From Triglochin maritima (lineage: Eukaryota > Streptophyta > Magnoliopsida > Alismatales > Juncaginaceae): a stretch of DNA of 64,000 nucleotides. Shown here in pieces: positions 33,800 through 43,955 of this stretch (its first letter is position 1; every line of letters begins with the position of its first letter). A program made the translations under genes and the position numbers. Under the pieces are notes generated by a model that was not told where the DNA came from, did no database searches, and saw only the letters and a program-made list of their open reading frames with translations. The DNA is taken from contig OY821777.1 of the NCBI GenBank assembly GCA_963682175.1, positions 21,720,001-21,784,000 on the forward strand. The letters run 5' to 3'.

Positions 33800-34810
33800 C
33801 ACAACAAAAGGGAGATCATAGTCGAACCGATCGAAATACGAGCTGATATATCCTCGTCCCTAATATATCGAAATATAAAAATCCTATTAATAAAATCTAT
33901 CTGAAATTGTTAATATAACAACAATTTTGGTTTGTAGTTCGCAAAAGGATGCTTATATATCTTCCATTTGTGCAATGCATAAATATGTCAACTATTGTAT
34001 TTCATATTTTTTCCTTCTATTTAATGAAATGAAAGAAAATGTTGCACTTATTTACTTTCTGGCTTGTTATTCACATTTATTTAATTTCCTGTACAAATGA
34101 ATGATATGAGTATGACACGATGATGCATTCTTCTATACGAAGTTGTAAGGTGTGGAATTCCACCATGAATTCTTGAGAGATCTTCGCAACACCAAATATA
34201 TAAATACAAAAGAACAAAAAAAACCCACGTTAAACACCCTTATAGGATCCGATTATATTAGTAACGCATACAATAATTGACATGTAGATCGTAATTGGTT
34301 TCTAGCTAAACATTACGACCCCTAATGTAATCGGATTAATTTTCCTTTAAACTATTTATTCATTGTCATCTTGATTAAAGGACACACCCTTCACGATTTC
34401 CATCGATTCAACCCACTCCACAAAACATAGATCAACCCACTCCCTAAAATCGACATTCGTCGTCACCTTCAATGGAAGAGTTGTTCTCCGATTTGGGTTC
34501 GACTATGATTGGGAAGAGTTGCTGAATGAGAGAAAGAGAGAATGAATGCGTGAGAGAGACAATTTTTTGGCTTTTTTAAATGGTAGGGGTATTTTGAGTA
34601 GAAATGAAAACATAAGCATATTTTTAAAAAAAAGTTAATGTGTGGATTTGTTTTTCAAATATTTGATCACTTTATGTATAAAATCTCAAATTTGCCTATG
34701 TATATCAGTTGGTATATATTTCTTGTGATAGTAGAATGAGTGGGTGGTATACCCAAAGTATAATCAAATTCTAGAGTAATGATGTTATGTCTGATTTTGC
34801 ATCATTATAT
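33800..34810. other. AT-rich flank of Tekay-1, no gene seen
   Basis: No coding block is recognised. At 34247-34345 two inverted pieces (ATCCGATTATATTAG and the reverse of AATCCGATTACATTAG) resemble termini of a small MITE-like element, but no duplication was resolved. Confidence 0.35.
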
Positions 34811-35464
34811 GTAGGATTTTAGCCTAATCCTAATCCTAATTGTGCCTTAATCTTGTTTAGGTGGTGATTAGTGATGGATGGCTGAGATTGAGAGGGTTGG
34901 ATGGAGGGCTTTGATGTGTTGTGGTTGAGATGTGTGGTGGAGATTGAGTGGAGGGATTGGAGGGTTGAGATTAGAGGAGGAGGAGGAGATATTGGGTGAG
35001 TTTCCCTCTCTCTCTTTCTCGTTTCTCTCTCGTGCCCACTCTCTCTCTCTCTTCCGCAGCTGTGTGCTGGCGAGGAAGGTGGTGGTGATCTCCGGCGAAG
35101 TGAAGATCGGCTCCGGTTGTTGGTGGTTGAGGTGAGTGTTACTCTCTCGGCTCGTTTCCGGCTCGTTTTGGTTTCCCTCTCTTGACCTCACTCGGGTTTT
35201 GGTGGTTGTGGTTGTTCGGTGGAGGTTGCCGGAGGTGGATTCGTTGTTGTGGATCGTCGAGGAGGAGTTGATCGTCGTTTGGACGCGAGATTCGTCGACG
35301 GATCGCATTTTGGGGAGACGTGCTCGTGGAGGCGTCGTCGTGGTTCTTCAAAGGTCTCTTCAGACCTTTAGGTATGTCAAGCTAGCTCACTTAATCACCG
35401 TGAGTAATTGGAAGTCGACGGTAGGCCGATTGGCTCGTCGCGAGTAAATGTGCAGCAGATTTCA

Positions 35465-36155
35465 CTGCCTGATCGGTCGACCGGTTGGTGCAAACGGTCG
35501 ACCGTTCGTGAAGAGATTTCGGGCTCTGCCTCAAATCGGTCGAACGATGCCTGTGGGGCGGTCGACCGATTGTGCATAGGAGGCAAGTCTGGAGAGATTC
35601 GGTCGACCGGGTCCCCTTTGCCGGTCGACCGTGTGCACTGTCTTAAGTCGGTTGGGGGCGTAGACTATATAAACGGTCGACCGCCCTTTGATCTCGTCCG
35701 ACCGTGACTTAAGTGGACCTTGTGGTCGGTTCGACCGAATGTGGGTTCGGTCGACCGGACCCGTGTGTTGAGCGTGAGAAACGCTCTGGTGGAATTCGGT
35801 CGACCGAGGTGAGCTCGGCGTTCGACCGGATTCGTGGCGCGAGTGAGGGATTATTCCCTGGACTGATTCGGTTGACCGAGGTGTGCTCGGCGTTCGACCG
35901 AATTCGTTGTGGAGTAGTGGGATTTGTTCCCTAGTGACTTTCGGTCGATCGGGACCCCCTTTTGTCGGTCGACCGATTGGTCGTTTTGTTCGTTGGACCG
36001 GGAGTTGACCATCTAAACGGTCGACCGTCCCTTGATTTGGGTTCGACCGAACGAGTGTGGTGTTGGGAATCGGTCGACCGATGGAGTGTCGATCGAATTG
36101 GATTGCCCTGTATTTGCTTGATTCGGTCGACCGGGACTTTTGGTTCGGTCGACCG
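35465..36155. repeat. CGGTCGACCG palindrome array (5' LTR)
   Basis: About 24 copies, roughly half exact, spaced mostly 18-35 bp. Some extend to 14-bp palindromes such as AACGGTCGACCGTT. Variants usually change one position (CGGTTGACCG, CGTTCGACCG, CGGTCGATCG). Confidence 0.85.
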
Positions 36156-36265
36156 TTTGTGTCCTGTTCTGCACTATGGAGGTGCTGTGGTCGTGGTTGG
36201 CCGTGTGGGGCGAGTCGTGGTGCCGATGTTCTTCCGGCAAGTGTGCTAGGTGCACGTGGGTTGCG

Positions 36266-36660
36266 GTGGTTGGTTGAAAATAGACCTGGAGCCCCGTAAC
36301 CGTGTGAGAGCTGTGGTTGGTTGAAAATAGACCTGGAGCCCAGCTAGTCTGTACGGAGTTGGTTGAAAATAGACCTGGAGCTCCGTAGTGCGTTCGGGTT
36401 GGTTGAAAATAGACCTGGAGCATGAGCAAGGACCGCGTGTAGGGGTTGGTTGAAAATAGACCTGGAGCCCTTATACGTTTGGGTTGGTTGAAAATAGACC
36501 TGGAGCCCTTGGTCGTGTCGTGGTAGCTGTGGTTGGTTGAAAATAGACCTGGAGCCCAGCTTGGCGACGTGTGTGAGTCGCGGCGGTTGGTTGAGATTAG
36601 ACCTGGAGCCCCGTGACTGTGTGGGTGCGGCGGTTGGTTGAGATTAGACCTGGAGCCCCG
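36266..36660 (+). repeat. Nine-unit tandem repeat (GGTTGGTTGAAAATAGACCT)
   Basis: Nine units share GGTTGGTTGAAAATAGACCT followed by GGAGC; the last two have GAGATTAGACC. Linkers of 10-30 bp differ. The period is 38-55 bp. Confidence 0.9.
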
Positions 36661-36776
36661 TACCGGTGGTGTGTCCTGTGATGGAGTTGAGGGCCCTAGT
36701 GTTGGGCGTGTTGTGATGCTTTTCTTTTGAGTAGAATTGCATGCTAGGATGCTTTTATTTCATACATATAGAGTTT

Positions 36777-36804
36777 GGCATACGGGGTTTCCTTCTGGAA
36801 ACTC
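36777..36804 (+). other. Conserved LTR hairpin
   Basis: GGCATAC, then GGGTTTCC-TTCT-GGAAACTC, an 8-bp stem with one G-U pair. The predicted acceptor ends 26 nt downstream. Confidence 0.5.
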
Positions 36805-37084
36805 AGGCATTGTTGCATGTTTACTTTCAGGCCGTGATCGGTATTAGGGGGTGGTGACCGAGGAGAGGAGCACCGCTACCGGATCCAGCTTTCTCTCAGT
36901 TGAGGTCGTGTGATTACTGTTTCCCTGTATATGCTTTTGATGTAATCACAACTTTTGTATACTCTGATATTCACATATATATATGATGTATGTCGGTGCA
37001 CCTGTGTTCTTTTATTGCGTAATGTCCTCTGTTGATTGAGTGTTTAAAATTTTAAATTTTTCGCTGTTTGAGGATGTTACAACT

Positions 37085-37096
37085 TGGTATCAGAGC
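37085..37096 (+). other. Tekay-1 primer binding site (initiator tRNA-Met)
   Basis: TGGTATCAGAGC, three bases after the LTR end. Confidence 0.9.
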
Positions 37097-37200
37097 GGTC
37101 GGTTCCAGTGTTTTTATCCAAAGAAACCACCCTTAGAGTTTTAGAGTCTACACTAGTTCATGCATTCATGGTTTTGATGTGTGCTGTTCTTTCTGTGTAG

Positions 37201-37812
37201 ATGCCTCCGAGACGCGTGAGACCTCCCCCACGGGACCGTAGCACCAGCGATGAGACTGGGGGCTCGGACTGGGCAGAGGAGCGGCGGATGCTCTATGACA
37301 CAGTGGGGCGACTGGGAGCGATGTTGGATCGCCAGTCAGGCAGAGGAGAGCCAGCAGCGGCAGGAGCGATGCTCGACCGCTTTATGAGACAGCACCCGCC
37401 TACCTTTGACGGTAGAGGAGAGTCTGAGGCCGCGGAGGATTGGGTCCTGAAGATTCAGGAGATCCTGCAGGCGATTGAGTGCCCGCCTGAGAGGCAGACA
37501 GGCTTGGCAGCTTATGTGTTGGGCGGAGACGCGTCCAACTGGTGGAGGACCACGTCTGCAGTAGTGTTTGAGGGCAGGACTGATGTCAGTTGGGAGGAAT
37601 TCCTACGGGAGTTCAATGAGCAGTATTTCCCAGAGCATGTCAGAGACGGGAGGAGAGAGGAGTTTATGGCTCTTGAGCAGGGAGAGGCGACCCTGGCTGA
37701 GTATACCCGGAGGTTCAACGCATTGGAGCGTTACTGTCCGGAGATCTGTGTGACGCCGCTGCAGAGGGCGAGGAAGTTCATACGGGGGCTGAGGAAGCAC
37801 CTCCGTACTTAG
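37201..37812 (+). pseudogene. Tekay-1 gag, first part of gag-pol
   Basis: The frame starts MPPRRVRPPPRDRS and carries the Retrotrans_gag domain at residues about 65-195: PPTFDGRGESEAAEDWVLKI, DASNWWRTTSAVVF, WEEFLREFNEQYFPEHVRD and FNALERYCPE. It ends at a TAG (37810-37812) just after a KHLRT block. The next frame follows in the same phase, so this stop is a nonsense mutation inside one long gag-pol reading frame. The ATG lies directly after TCTGTGTAG, which could also be an acceptor. Confidence 0.9.
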
Positions 37813-38916
37813 GTGACCTACAGTATGCCGCAGACGTTGGCGGATGCTGTGCGGTTTGCGACGCTCATTGATCAGGATTACCAGCAGAATTATGCTGAGG
37901 CCAGGAGAGCACCGGGGAAGGTCAGTGGACGTCCGGGTGCTCCACTAGCAGGGAACCCGGGCAAGAGGCCCCGGATCGGAGGATGTGTATCACGCCAGCC
38001 TGAGGCGTGCAGAGGGTGTGGCAGAGTTCACTCTGGTGAGTGTTGGGGTCGCGGAGTGTGCCACGGGTGTGGCAAGCCGGGCCATTTTGTGAGAGATTGT
38101 CCGAGTGGGCCAGGTGGGTCCAGCAGGCAGTCGGGACAGCCGGCAGGTGGCAGAGGCGGAGGTCGCCGATCTTTTGCGCCGCAGCGACAGCAGGGTCAGA
38201 GGACCGGTCGAGTCTTTACCATCCAGGCGGATGAGGCGAGAGACGCCAGCACGGTGGTGGAAGGTACGCTCTTTGTTGTTGGGTTGAGTGCGAGAGTGCT
38301 GTTTGACTGTGGGGCCACACACTCGTTCATCTCGGAGCGATTTGCGAGCGTGTTGGGCCGTACCCCTGCGATGTTGACTGCCACGTTGGAAGTCAGCACA
38401 CCCTTGGGTCTGGTGGGCATTGTGGGGAGCTTCCTCCCCGGCGCCACGATTGTTTCGGGAGATCAGGAGTTTCCGGCTGACCTGATCTTGTTGCCGATGG
38501 AGGACTTCGACGTCATACTGGGGATGGATTGGCTGTTCCAGTACGATGTGCGAGTCTTGTGCCGGGAGAAGAAGATTCTGATCCCGAGGAAGGGTCTACC
38601 TGATGTGTTGATCAGGGGGGCGAAAGATAGAGGAGGCAGAGTGATTGTATCAGCAGTGAGGGCACAGAAGTTGTTGCAGAAGGGTTGCAGAGCTTTTGTG
38701 GCCACTTTGGTAGTTCCAGATCCAGAGGCGGAGAGATTGGAGGACATCGAGATTGTTCGGGAGTTTCCAGATGTATTTGCAGATGATGTCACTGGGTTGC
38801 CGCCTCACAGAGAGATTGAGTTTGGGATCGACTTGGTAGCTGGGACTACGCCGCAGTCGAAGGCGCCGTATCGGATGGCACCTGCGGAGCTGGCAGAGCT
38901 GAAGAGGCAGTTGTAG
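37813..38916 (+). pseudogene. Tekay-1 gag C-terminus, zinc knuckle and protease
   Basis: In phase with the preceding frame. A CCHC knuckle C83-X2-C86-X4-H91-X4-C96 (CHGCGKPGHFVRDC) follows a Cys-rich CRGCGRVHSGEC. The aspartic protease active site is D165-C166-G167 (LFDCGATHSFIS), with Cys in place of the more usual Ser/Thr, a variant common in this clade. DVILGMDWL follows in the protease C-terminal half. A TAG (38914-38916) interrupts the link to RT. Confidence 0.9.
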
Positions 38917-38922
38917 GATCTG

Positions 38923-40926
38923 ATGGATACAGGGTTTATCCGCCCCAGTGTCTCGCCATGGGGAGCGCCGGTACTCTTCGTGAAGAAGAAGGATGGATCA
39001 CTGCGGATGTGTATAGATTACAGGATGCTGAACAAGGTTACCGTGAGGAATCGGTATCCCTTGCCCAGGATCGAGGACCTGTTTGACCAGTTGCAGTCAG
39101 CGCAGGTGTTCTCGAAGATTGATCTGCGATCCGGTTATCATCAGCTGAGGATCAGAGAGGCAGATGTGCAGAAGACAGCTTTCAGGACGAGGTACGGGCA
39201 TTACGAGTTTCTGGTGATGTCGTTTGGGTTGACGAACGCGCCTGCAGCGTTTATGGATTTGATGAACAGGACGTTCAGTCAGTACCTCGACCGGTTCGTG
39301 ATCGTCTTCGTGGACGATATTTTGGTTTACTCGCCAGATGTGGAGCAGCATCGTGAGCACTTGAGAGTTGTACTTGGCATTTTGCGGGATCATCAGTTGT
39401 ATGCCAAGCTGTCGAAGTGCGAGTTCTGGCTGAGCAGTGTAGCCTTCTTGGGACACATTGTGTCAGGTGACGGGATTTCCGTCGATCCAGCGAAGGTTGA
39501 GGCCGTTACACAGTGGAGAGCCCCGACGAGTGTAGCAGAGATCAGGAGCTTTGTGGGTCTGGCAGGTTATTATCGCCGTTTCATTCAGGATTTCTCGAGG
39601 TTGGCTTCGCCGTTGACAGCTCTGACGCGGAAGGGCGTTGAGTTCGTGTGGTCCCAGAAGTGCGAGGATAGTTTTCAGGAACTGAAGAGTCGGCTGACGA
39701 CTGCTCCAGTTCTGACACTTCCCAGTGGCAGTGGTGGTTTTGTGATTTACAGTGACGCGTCAGGCGTTGGGCTGGGATGCGTACTCATGCAGCACGGGCA
39801 GGTGGTTGCATATGCTTCGAGGCAGTTGAAGGTGCACGAGAGGAACTACCCCACTCATGATTTGGAGCTGGCGGCAGTGGTGCACGCTTTGAAGACCTGG
39901 AGGCATTACTTGTATGGCGAGCGATTCGAGGTATTCACCGATCATCAGAGTCTGAAGAATCTGTTTTCGCAAAAGGAGCTAAATATGAGGCAGCGCAGAT
40001 GGCTCGAGCTGATTAAGGATTATGATTTCACCATCTCGTACCATCCGGGAAAGGCGAATTCAGTTGCTGATGCTTTGAGCAGGAAGGTGGAGGTTACCGC
40101 AGCAGGTCTTTGTATCGAGGAGTGGAAGCTGCTTGAGGCGTTGACCGAGTGGAGACCGTTCACCGATGAGTCGCGAGGTGCAGTGATCGCAGGGCTGAGA
40201 GTGGAGCCTCAGTTGGTCTCGAGTATTGTTCAGGCTCAGAGTACTGATGATGAGTTAGCCGGGTTGCTGCAGTTAGCTGCCAGAGATGGATCAGACTTCA
40301 GTGTTGGGGTTGATGGTGGACTGAGGTTCAGGGGCCGTGTCTGGGTGCCGAAGGGAGGAGACCTGAGGCAGGACATTCTGGAGGAGGCACATAGATCTCG
40401 TTATTCGATCCACCCGGGCAGCACGAAGATGTATAGAGATCTTCAGAGGAACTTTTGGTGGAAGAAGATGAAGACGGAGATCGCAGAGTTTGTTGGCAGA
40501 TGTCTGATCTGTCAGCAGGTGAAGATTGAGCACCAGAGACCTGCAGGGCCGATGCAGATGATCAAGCTTCCAGAATGGAAGTGGGAGCACGTGACGATGG
40601 ATTTTGTCACTGGGCTGCCGAAGACGAGGGGATTCCATGACGCGATTTGGGTCATAGTCGATCGACTGACCAAGTCGGCGCACTTCTTAGCTATCCGGAC
40701 CACTTTACCTCTGGAGGGTCTAGCTAAGTTGTATATTGAGGAGATTGTTAGGCTTCATGGAGTGCCTGTGAGTATTATTTCAGATCGAGATCCGAGGTTC
40801 ACTTCCAGATTCTGGGGGAGTTTGCAGCAGGCCTTGGGGACTCGTTTGAAGTTCAGTACGGCATTCCATCCGCAGACAGACGGTCAGTCTGAGAGGACCA
40901 TCCAGACGCTAGAGGATATGTTGTGA
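38923..40926 (+). pseudogene. Tekay-1 reverse transcriptase, RNase H and integrase
   Basis: A 667-residue stretch in phase with gag. RT spans residues 1-170 with the FVDD catalytic box at 129-132. RNase H starts near 273, with acidic residues D278, D340 and D383. The integrase zinc finger is H490, H497, C527, C530, and the catalytic D560, D621 and E657 have D-35-E spacing. All key residues are present. A TGA (40924-40926) after TLEDML interrupts the integrase just past the catalytic Glu. Confidence 0.95.
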
Positions 40927-40971
40927 GCGTGTACTCTGGATTGGGCAGGTCATTGGGATGAGCATCTGCCA

Positions 40972-41649
40972 TTGATCGAGTTCGCCTACAACAACAGCTA
41001 CCATTCGAGTATTGGGATGGCACCGTACGAGGCCCTGTACGGGAGACCGTGTAGATCACCGGTATGCTGGAGTGATGTAGGCGAGAGACAGCTAGTTGGT
41101 CCTGAGATTGTGCAGATGTATGCTGAGAAGGTTGATGTGATAAGACAGAGACTAGCGACTGCGCAGAGCAGGCAGAAGAGCTACGCAGATAGGCGTAGGC
41201 GTGAGCTGAGATTTGAGGTTGGTGACCATGTCTTCCTGAGGATTTCACCATCGCGGGGAGTGATGAGGTTCGGGAAGAAGGGGAAGCTCAGTCCGAGGTA
41301 TGTCGGGCCGTTTGAGATTCTCGATCGGGTTGGAGAGGTCGCCTACAGGGTTGCGTTGCCGCCGCAGTTTTCAGGTCTTCACAACGTCTTCCACGTTTCG
41401 ATGTTGAGGAAGTACGTAGCGGATCCTTCTCATGTGATTCAGTTGGAGGTTCCAGAGATCCGTCAGGATTTGTCTCTTGAGGAGAGACCGGTTGAGATTG
41501 TGGATCGGATGGAGCATCAGTTGAGGAGGAGGACCATTCCGATGGTGAAGGTCAGGTGGCAGCACCACAGTGAGCGAGAGGCCACATGGGAGATCGAGGA
41601 GGAGGTCCGGAAGGAGTTCCCGGAGTTGTTTGGTGAGCTTCAGTTTTAA
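40972..41649 (+). pseudogene. Tekay-1 integrase C-terminus with chromodomain-like tail
   Basis: Same phase as upstream. It carries FAYNNSYHSSIGMAPYEALY, KSYADRRRRELRFEVGDHVF and the GPFEILDRVGEVAYR/VFHVSMLRKY block of chromovirus integrases. The last 60 residues (PMVKVRWQHHSEREATWEIE, then EFPELF) fit a chromodomain, the targeting module of chromoviruses. The stop TAA is at 41647-41649. Coding sequence between 40927 and 40971 is open in the same frame. Confidence 0.9.
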
Positions 41650-41670
41650 TTTCGAGGACGAAATTCTTTT

Positions 41671-41682
41671 AGGAGGGTGGAT
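41671..41682 (+). other. Tekay-1 polypurine tract
   Basis: AGGAGGGTGGAT immediately precedes the 3' LTR. Confidence 0.8.
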
Positions 41683-43955
41683 TGTAGGATTTTAGCCTAA
41701 TCCTAATCCTAATTGTGCCTTAATCTTGTTTAGGTGGTGATTAGTGATGGATGGCTGAGATTGAGAGGGTTGGATGGAGGGCTTTGATGTGTTGTGGTTG
41801 AGATGTGTGGTGGAGATTGAGTGGAGGGATTGGAGGGTTGAGATTAGAGGAGGAGGAGGAGATATTGGGTGAGTTTCCCTCTCTCTCTCTCTCGTTTCTC
41901 TCTCGTGCCCACTCTCTCTCTCTCTTCCGCAGTTGTGTGCAGGCGAGGAAGGTGGTGGTGATCTCCGGCGAAGTGAAGATCGGCTCCGGTTGTTGGTGGT
42001 TGAGGTGAGTGTTACTCTCTCGGCTCGTTTCCGGCTCGTTTTGGTTTCCCTCTCTTGACCTCACTCGGGTTTTGGTGGTTGTGGTTGTTCGGTGGAGGTT
42101 GCCGGAGGTGGATTCGTTGTTGTGGATCGTCGAGGAGGAGTTGATCGTCGTTTGGACGCGAGATTCGTCGACGGATCGCATTTTGGGGAGACGTGCTCGT
42201 GGAGGCGTCGTCGTGGTTCTTCAAGGGTCTCTTCAGACCTTTAGGTATGTCAAGCTAGCTCACTTAATCACCGTGAGTAATTGGAAGTCGACGGTATGCC
42301 GATTGGCTCGTCGCGAGTAAATGTGCAGCAGATTTCACTGCCTGATCGGTCGACCGGTTGGTGCAAACGGTCGACCGTTCGTGAAGAGATTTCGGGCTCT
42401 GCCTCAAATCGGTCGAACGATGCCTGTGGGGCGGTCGACCGATTGTGCATAGGAGGCAAGTCTGGAGAGATTCGGTCGACCGGGTCCCCTTTGCCGGTCG
42501 ACCGTATGCACTGTCTTAAGTCGGTTGGGGGGCGTAGACTATATAAACGGTTGACCGCCCTTTGATCTCGTCCGACCGTGACTTAAGTGGACCTTGTGGT
42601 CGGTTCGACCGAATGTGGGTTCGGTCGACCGGACCCGTGTGTTGAGCGTGAGAAACGCTCTGGTGGAATTCGGTCGACCGAGTTGAGCTCGGCGTTCGAC
42701 CGGATTCGTGGCGCGAGTGAGGGATTATTCCCTGGACTGATTCGGTCGACCGAGGTGTGCTCGGCGTTCGACCGAATTCGTTGTGGAGTTGTGGGATTTG
42801 TTCCCTGGTGACTTTCGGTCGACCGGGACCCCCTTTTGTCGGTCGACCGATTGGTCGTTTTGTTCGTTGGACCGGGAGTTGACCATCTAAACGGTCGACC
42901 GTCCCTTGATTTGGGTTCGACCGAACGAGTGTGGTGTTGGGAATCGGTCGACCGACGGAGTGCCGGTCGAAGTGGATTGCCCTGTATTTGCTTGATTCGG
43001 TCGACCGGGACTTTTGGTTCGGTCGACCGTTTGTGTCCTGTTCTGCACTATGGAGGTGTTGTGGTCGTGGTTGGCCGTGTGGGGCGAGTCGTGGTGCCGA
43101 TGTTCTTCCGGCAAGTGTGCTAGGTGCACGTGGGTTGCGGTGGTTGGTTGAAAATAGACCTGGAGCCCCGTAACCGTGTGAGAGCTGTGGTTGGTTGAAA
43201 ATAGACCTGGAGCCCAGCTAGTCTGTACGGAGTTGGTTGAAAATAGACCTGGAGCTCCGTAGTGCGTTCGGGTTGGTTGAAAATAGACCTGGAGCATGAG
43301 CAAGGACCGCGTGTAGGGGTTGGTTGAAAATAGACCTGGAGCCCTTATACGTTTGGGTTGGTTGAAAATAGACATGGAGCCCTTGGTCGTGTCGTGGTAG
43401 CTGTGGTTGGTTGAAAATAGACCTGGAGCCCAGCTTGGCGACGTGTGTGAGTCGCGGCGGTTGGTTGAGATTAGACCTGGAGCCCCGTGACTGTGTGGGT
43501 GCGGCGGTTGGTTGAGATTAGACCTGGAGCCCCGTACCGGTGGTGTGTCCTGTGATGGAGTTGAGGGCCCTGGTGTTGGGCGTGTTGTGATGCTTTTCTT
43601 TTGAGTAGAATTGCATGCTAGGATGCTTTTATTTCATACATATAGAGTTTGGCATATGGGGTTTCCTTCTGGAAACTCAGGCATTGTTGCATGTTTACTT
43701 TCAGGCCGTGATCGGCATTAGGGGGTGGTGACCGAGGAGAGGAGCACCGCTACCGGATCCAGCTTTCTCTCAGTTGAGGTCGTGTGATTACTGTTTCCCT
43801 GTATATGCTTTTGATGTAATCACAACTTTTGTATATTCTGATATTCACATATATATATGATGTATGTCGGTGCACCTGTGTTCTTTTATTGCGTAATGTC
43901 CTCTGTTGATTGAGTGTTTAAAATTTTAAATTTTCCGCTGTTTGAGGATGTTACT
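41683..43955 (+). repeat. Tekay-1 3' LTR
   Basis: Nearly identical to 34811-37081, with the same palindrome array (42338-43030), nine-unit repeat (43139-43534), hairpin (43651-43678) and predicted splice sites (42245, 43704). Several differences change a degenerate palindrome copy to an exact one or the reverse. It ends GATGTTACT rather than ...TTACA. Confidence 0.9.

Larger units (their letters stand above)
35372..36830 (+). other. Predicted LTR leader intron (5' LTR)
   Basis: Donor CTTTAG|GTATGT and acceptor TTTACTTTCAG|G bracket 1459 nt that contain both repeat arrays. The equivalent in the 3' LTR is 42245-43704. Prediction only. Confidence 0.5.
34811..37081 (+). repeat. Tekay-1 5' LTR
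   Basis: Starts TGTAGGATTT and ends GAGGATGTTACA. Order: G-rich U3-like part, CT-rich tract (35010-35055), donor-like TTTAG|GTATGTC (35372), palindrome array (35465-36155), nine-unit tandem repeat (36266-36660), hairpin (36777-36804), acceptor TTTCAG|G (36830), and an AT-rich 3' end. No clear TATA box was found before the CT tract. Confidence 0.9.
34811..43955 (+). mobile_element. Tekay-1: near-complete chromovirus (Ty3/gypsy)
   Basis: Two LTRs of about 2.27 kb flank a 4.6-kb interior with a primer site, gag, protease, RT, RNase H, integrase and a chromodomain-like end. By eye the LTRs differ at about two dozen sites, close to 1%. The flanks TTATA (34806-34810) and TTCTA (43956-43960) match at 4 of 5 positions, and the last LTR base is T instead of A at the right, so the duplication is imperfect. 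The gag-pol frame is intact except for three stop codons. Confidence 0.9.

Noticed and set aside
34247..34345. Possible small MITE
   Set aside because: Inverted pieces are short and imperfect and no target duplication was found. Mentioned only in the flank note.
34868..35447. Overlapping 146- and 103-residue frames in the Tekay-1 LTR (also 41741-42320)
   Set aside because: They are composition-driven frames in the LTR leader, present in both LTRs, with no homology to proteins I know.
36266..36660. Regular repeats with variable spacers, superficially CRISPR-like
   Set aside because: Linkers are short and uneven (about 10-30 bp), the array is inside a plant LTR and is duplicated with it, and no cas genes exist. 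It is an LTR tandem repeat.
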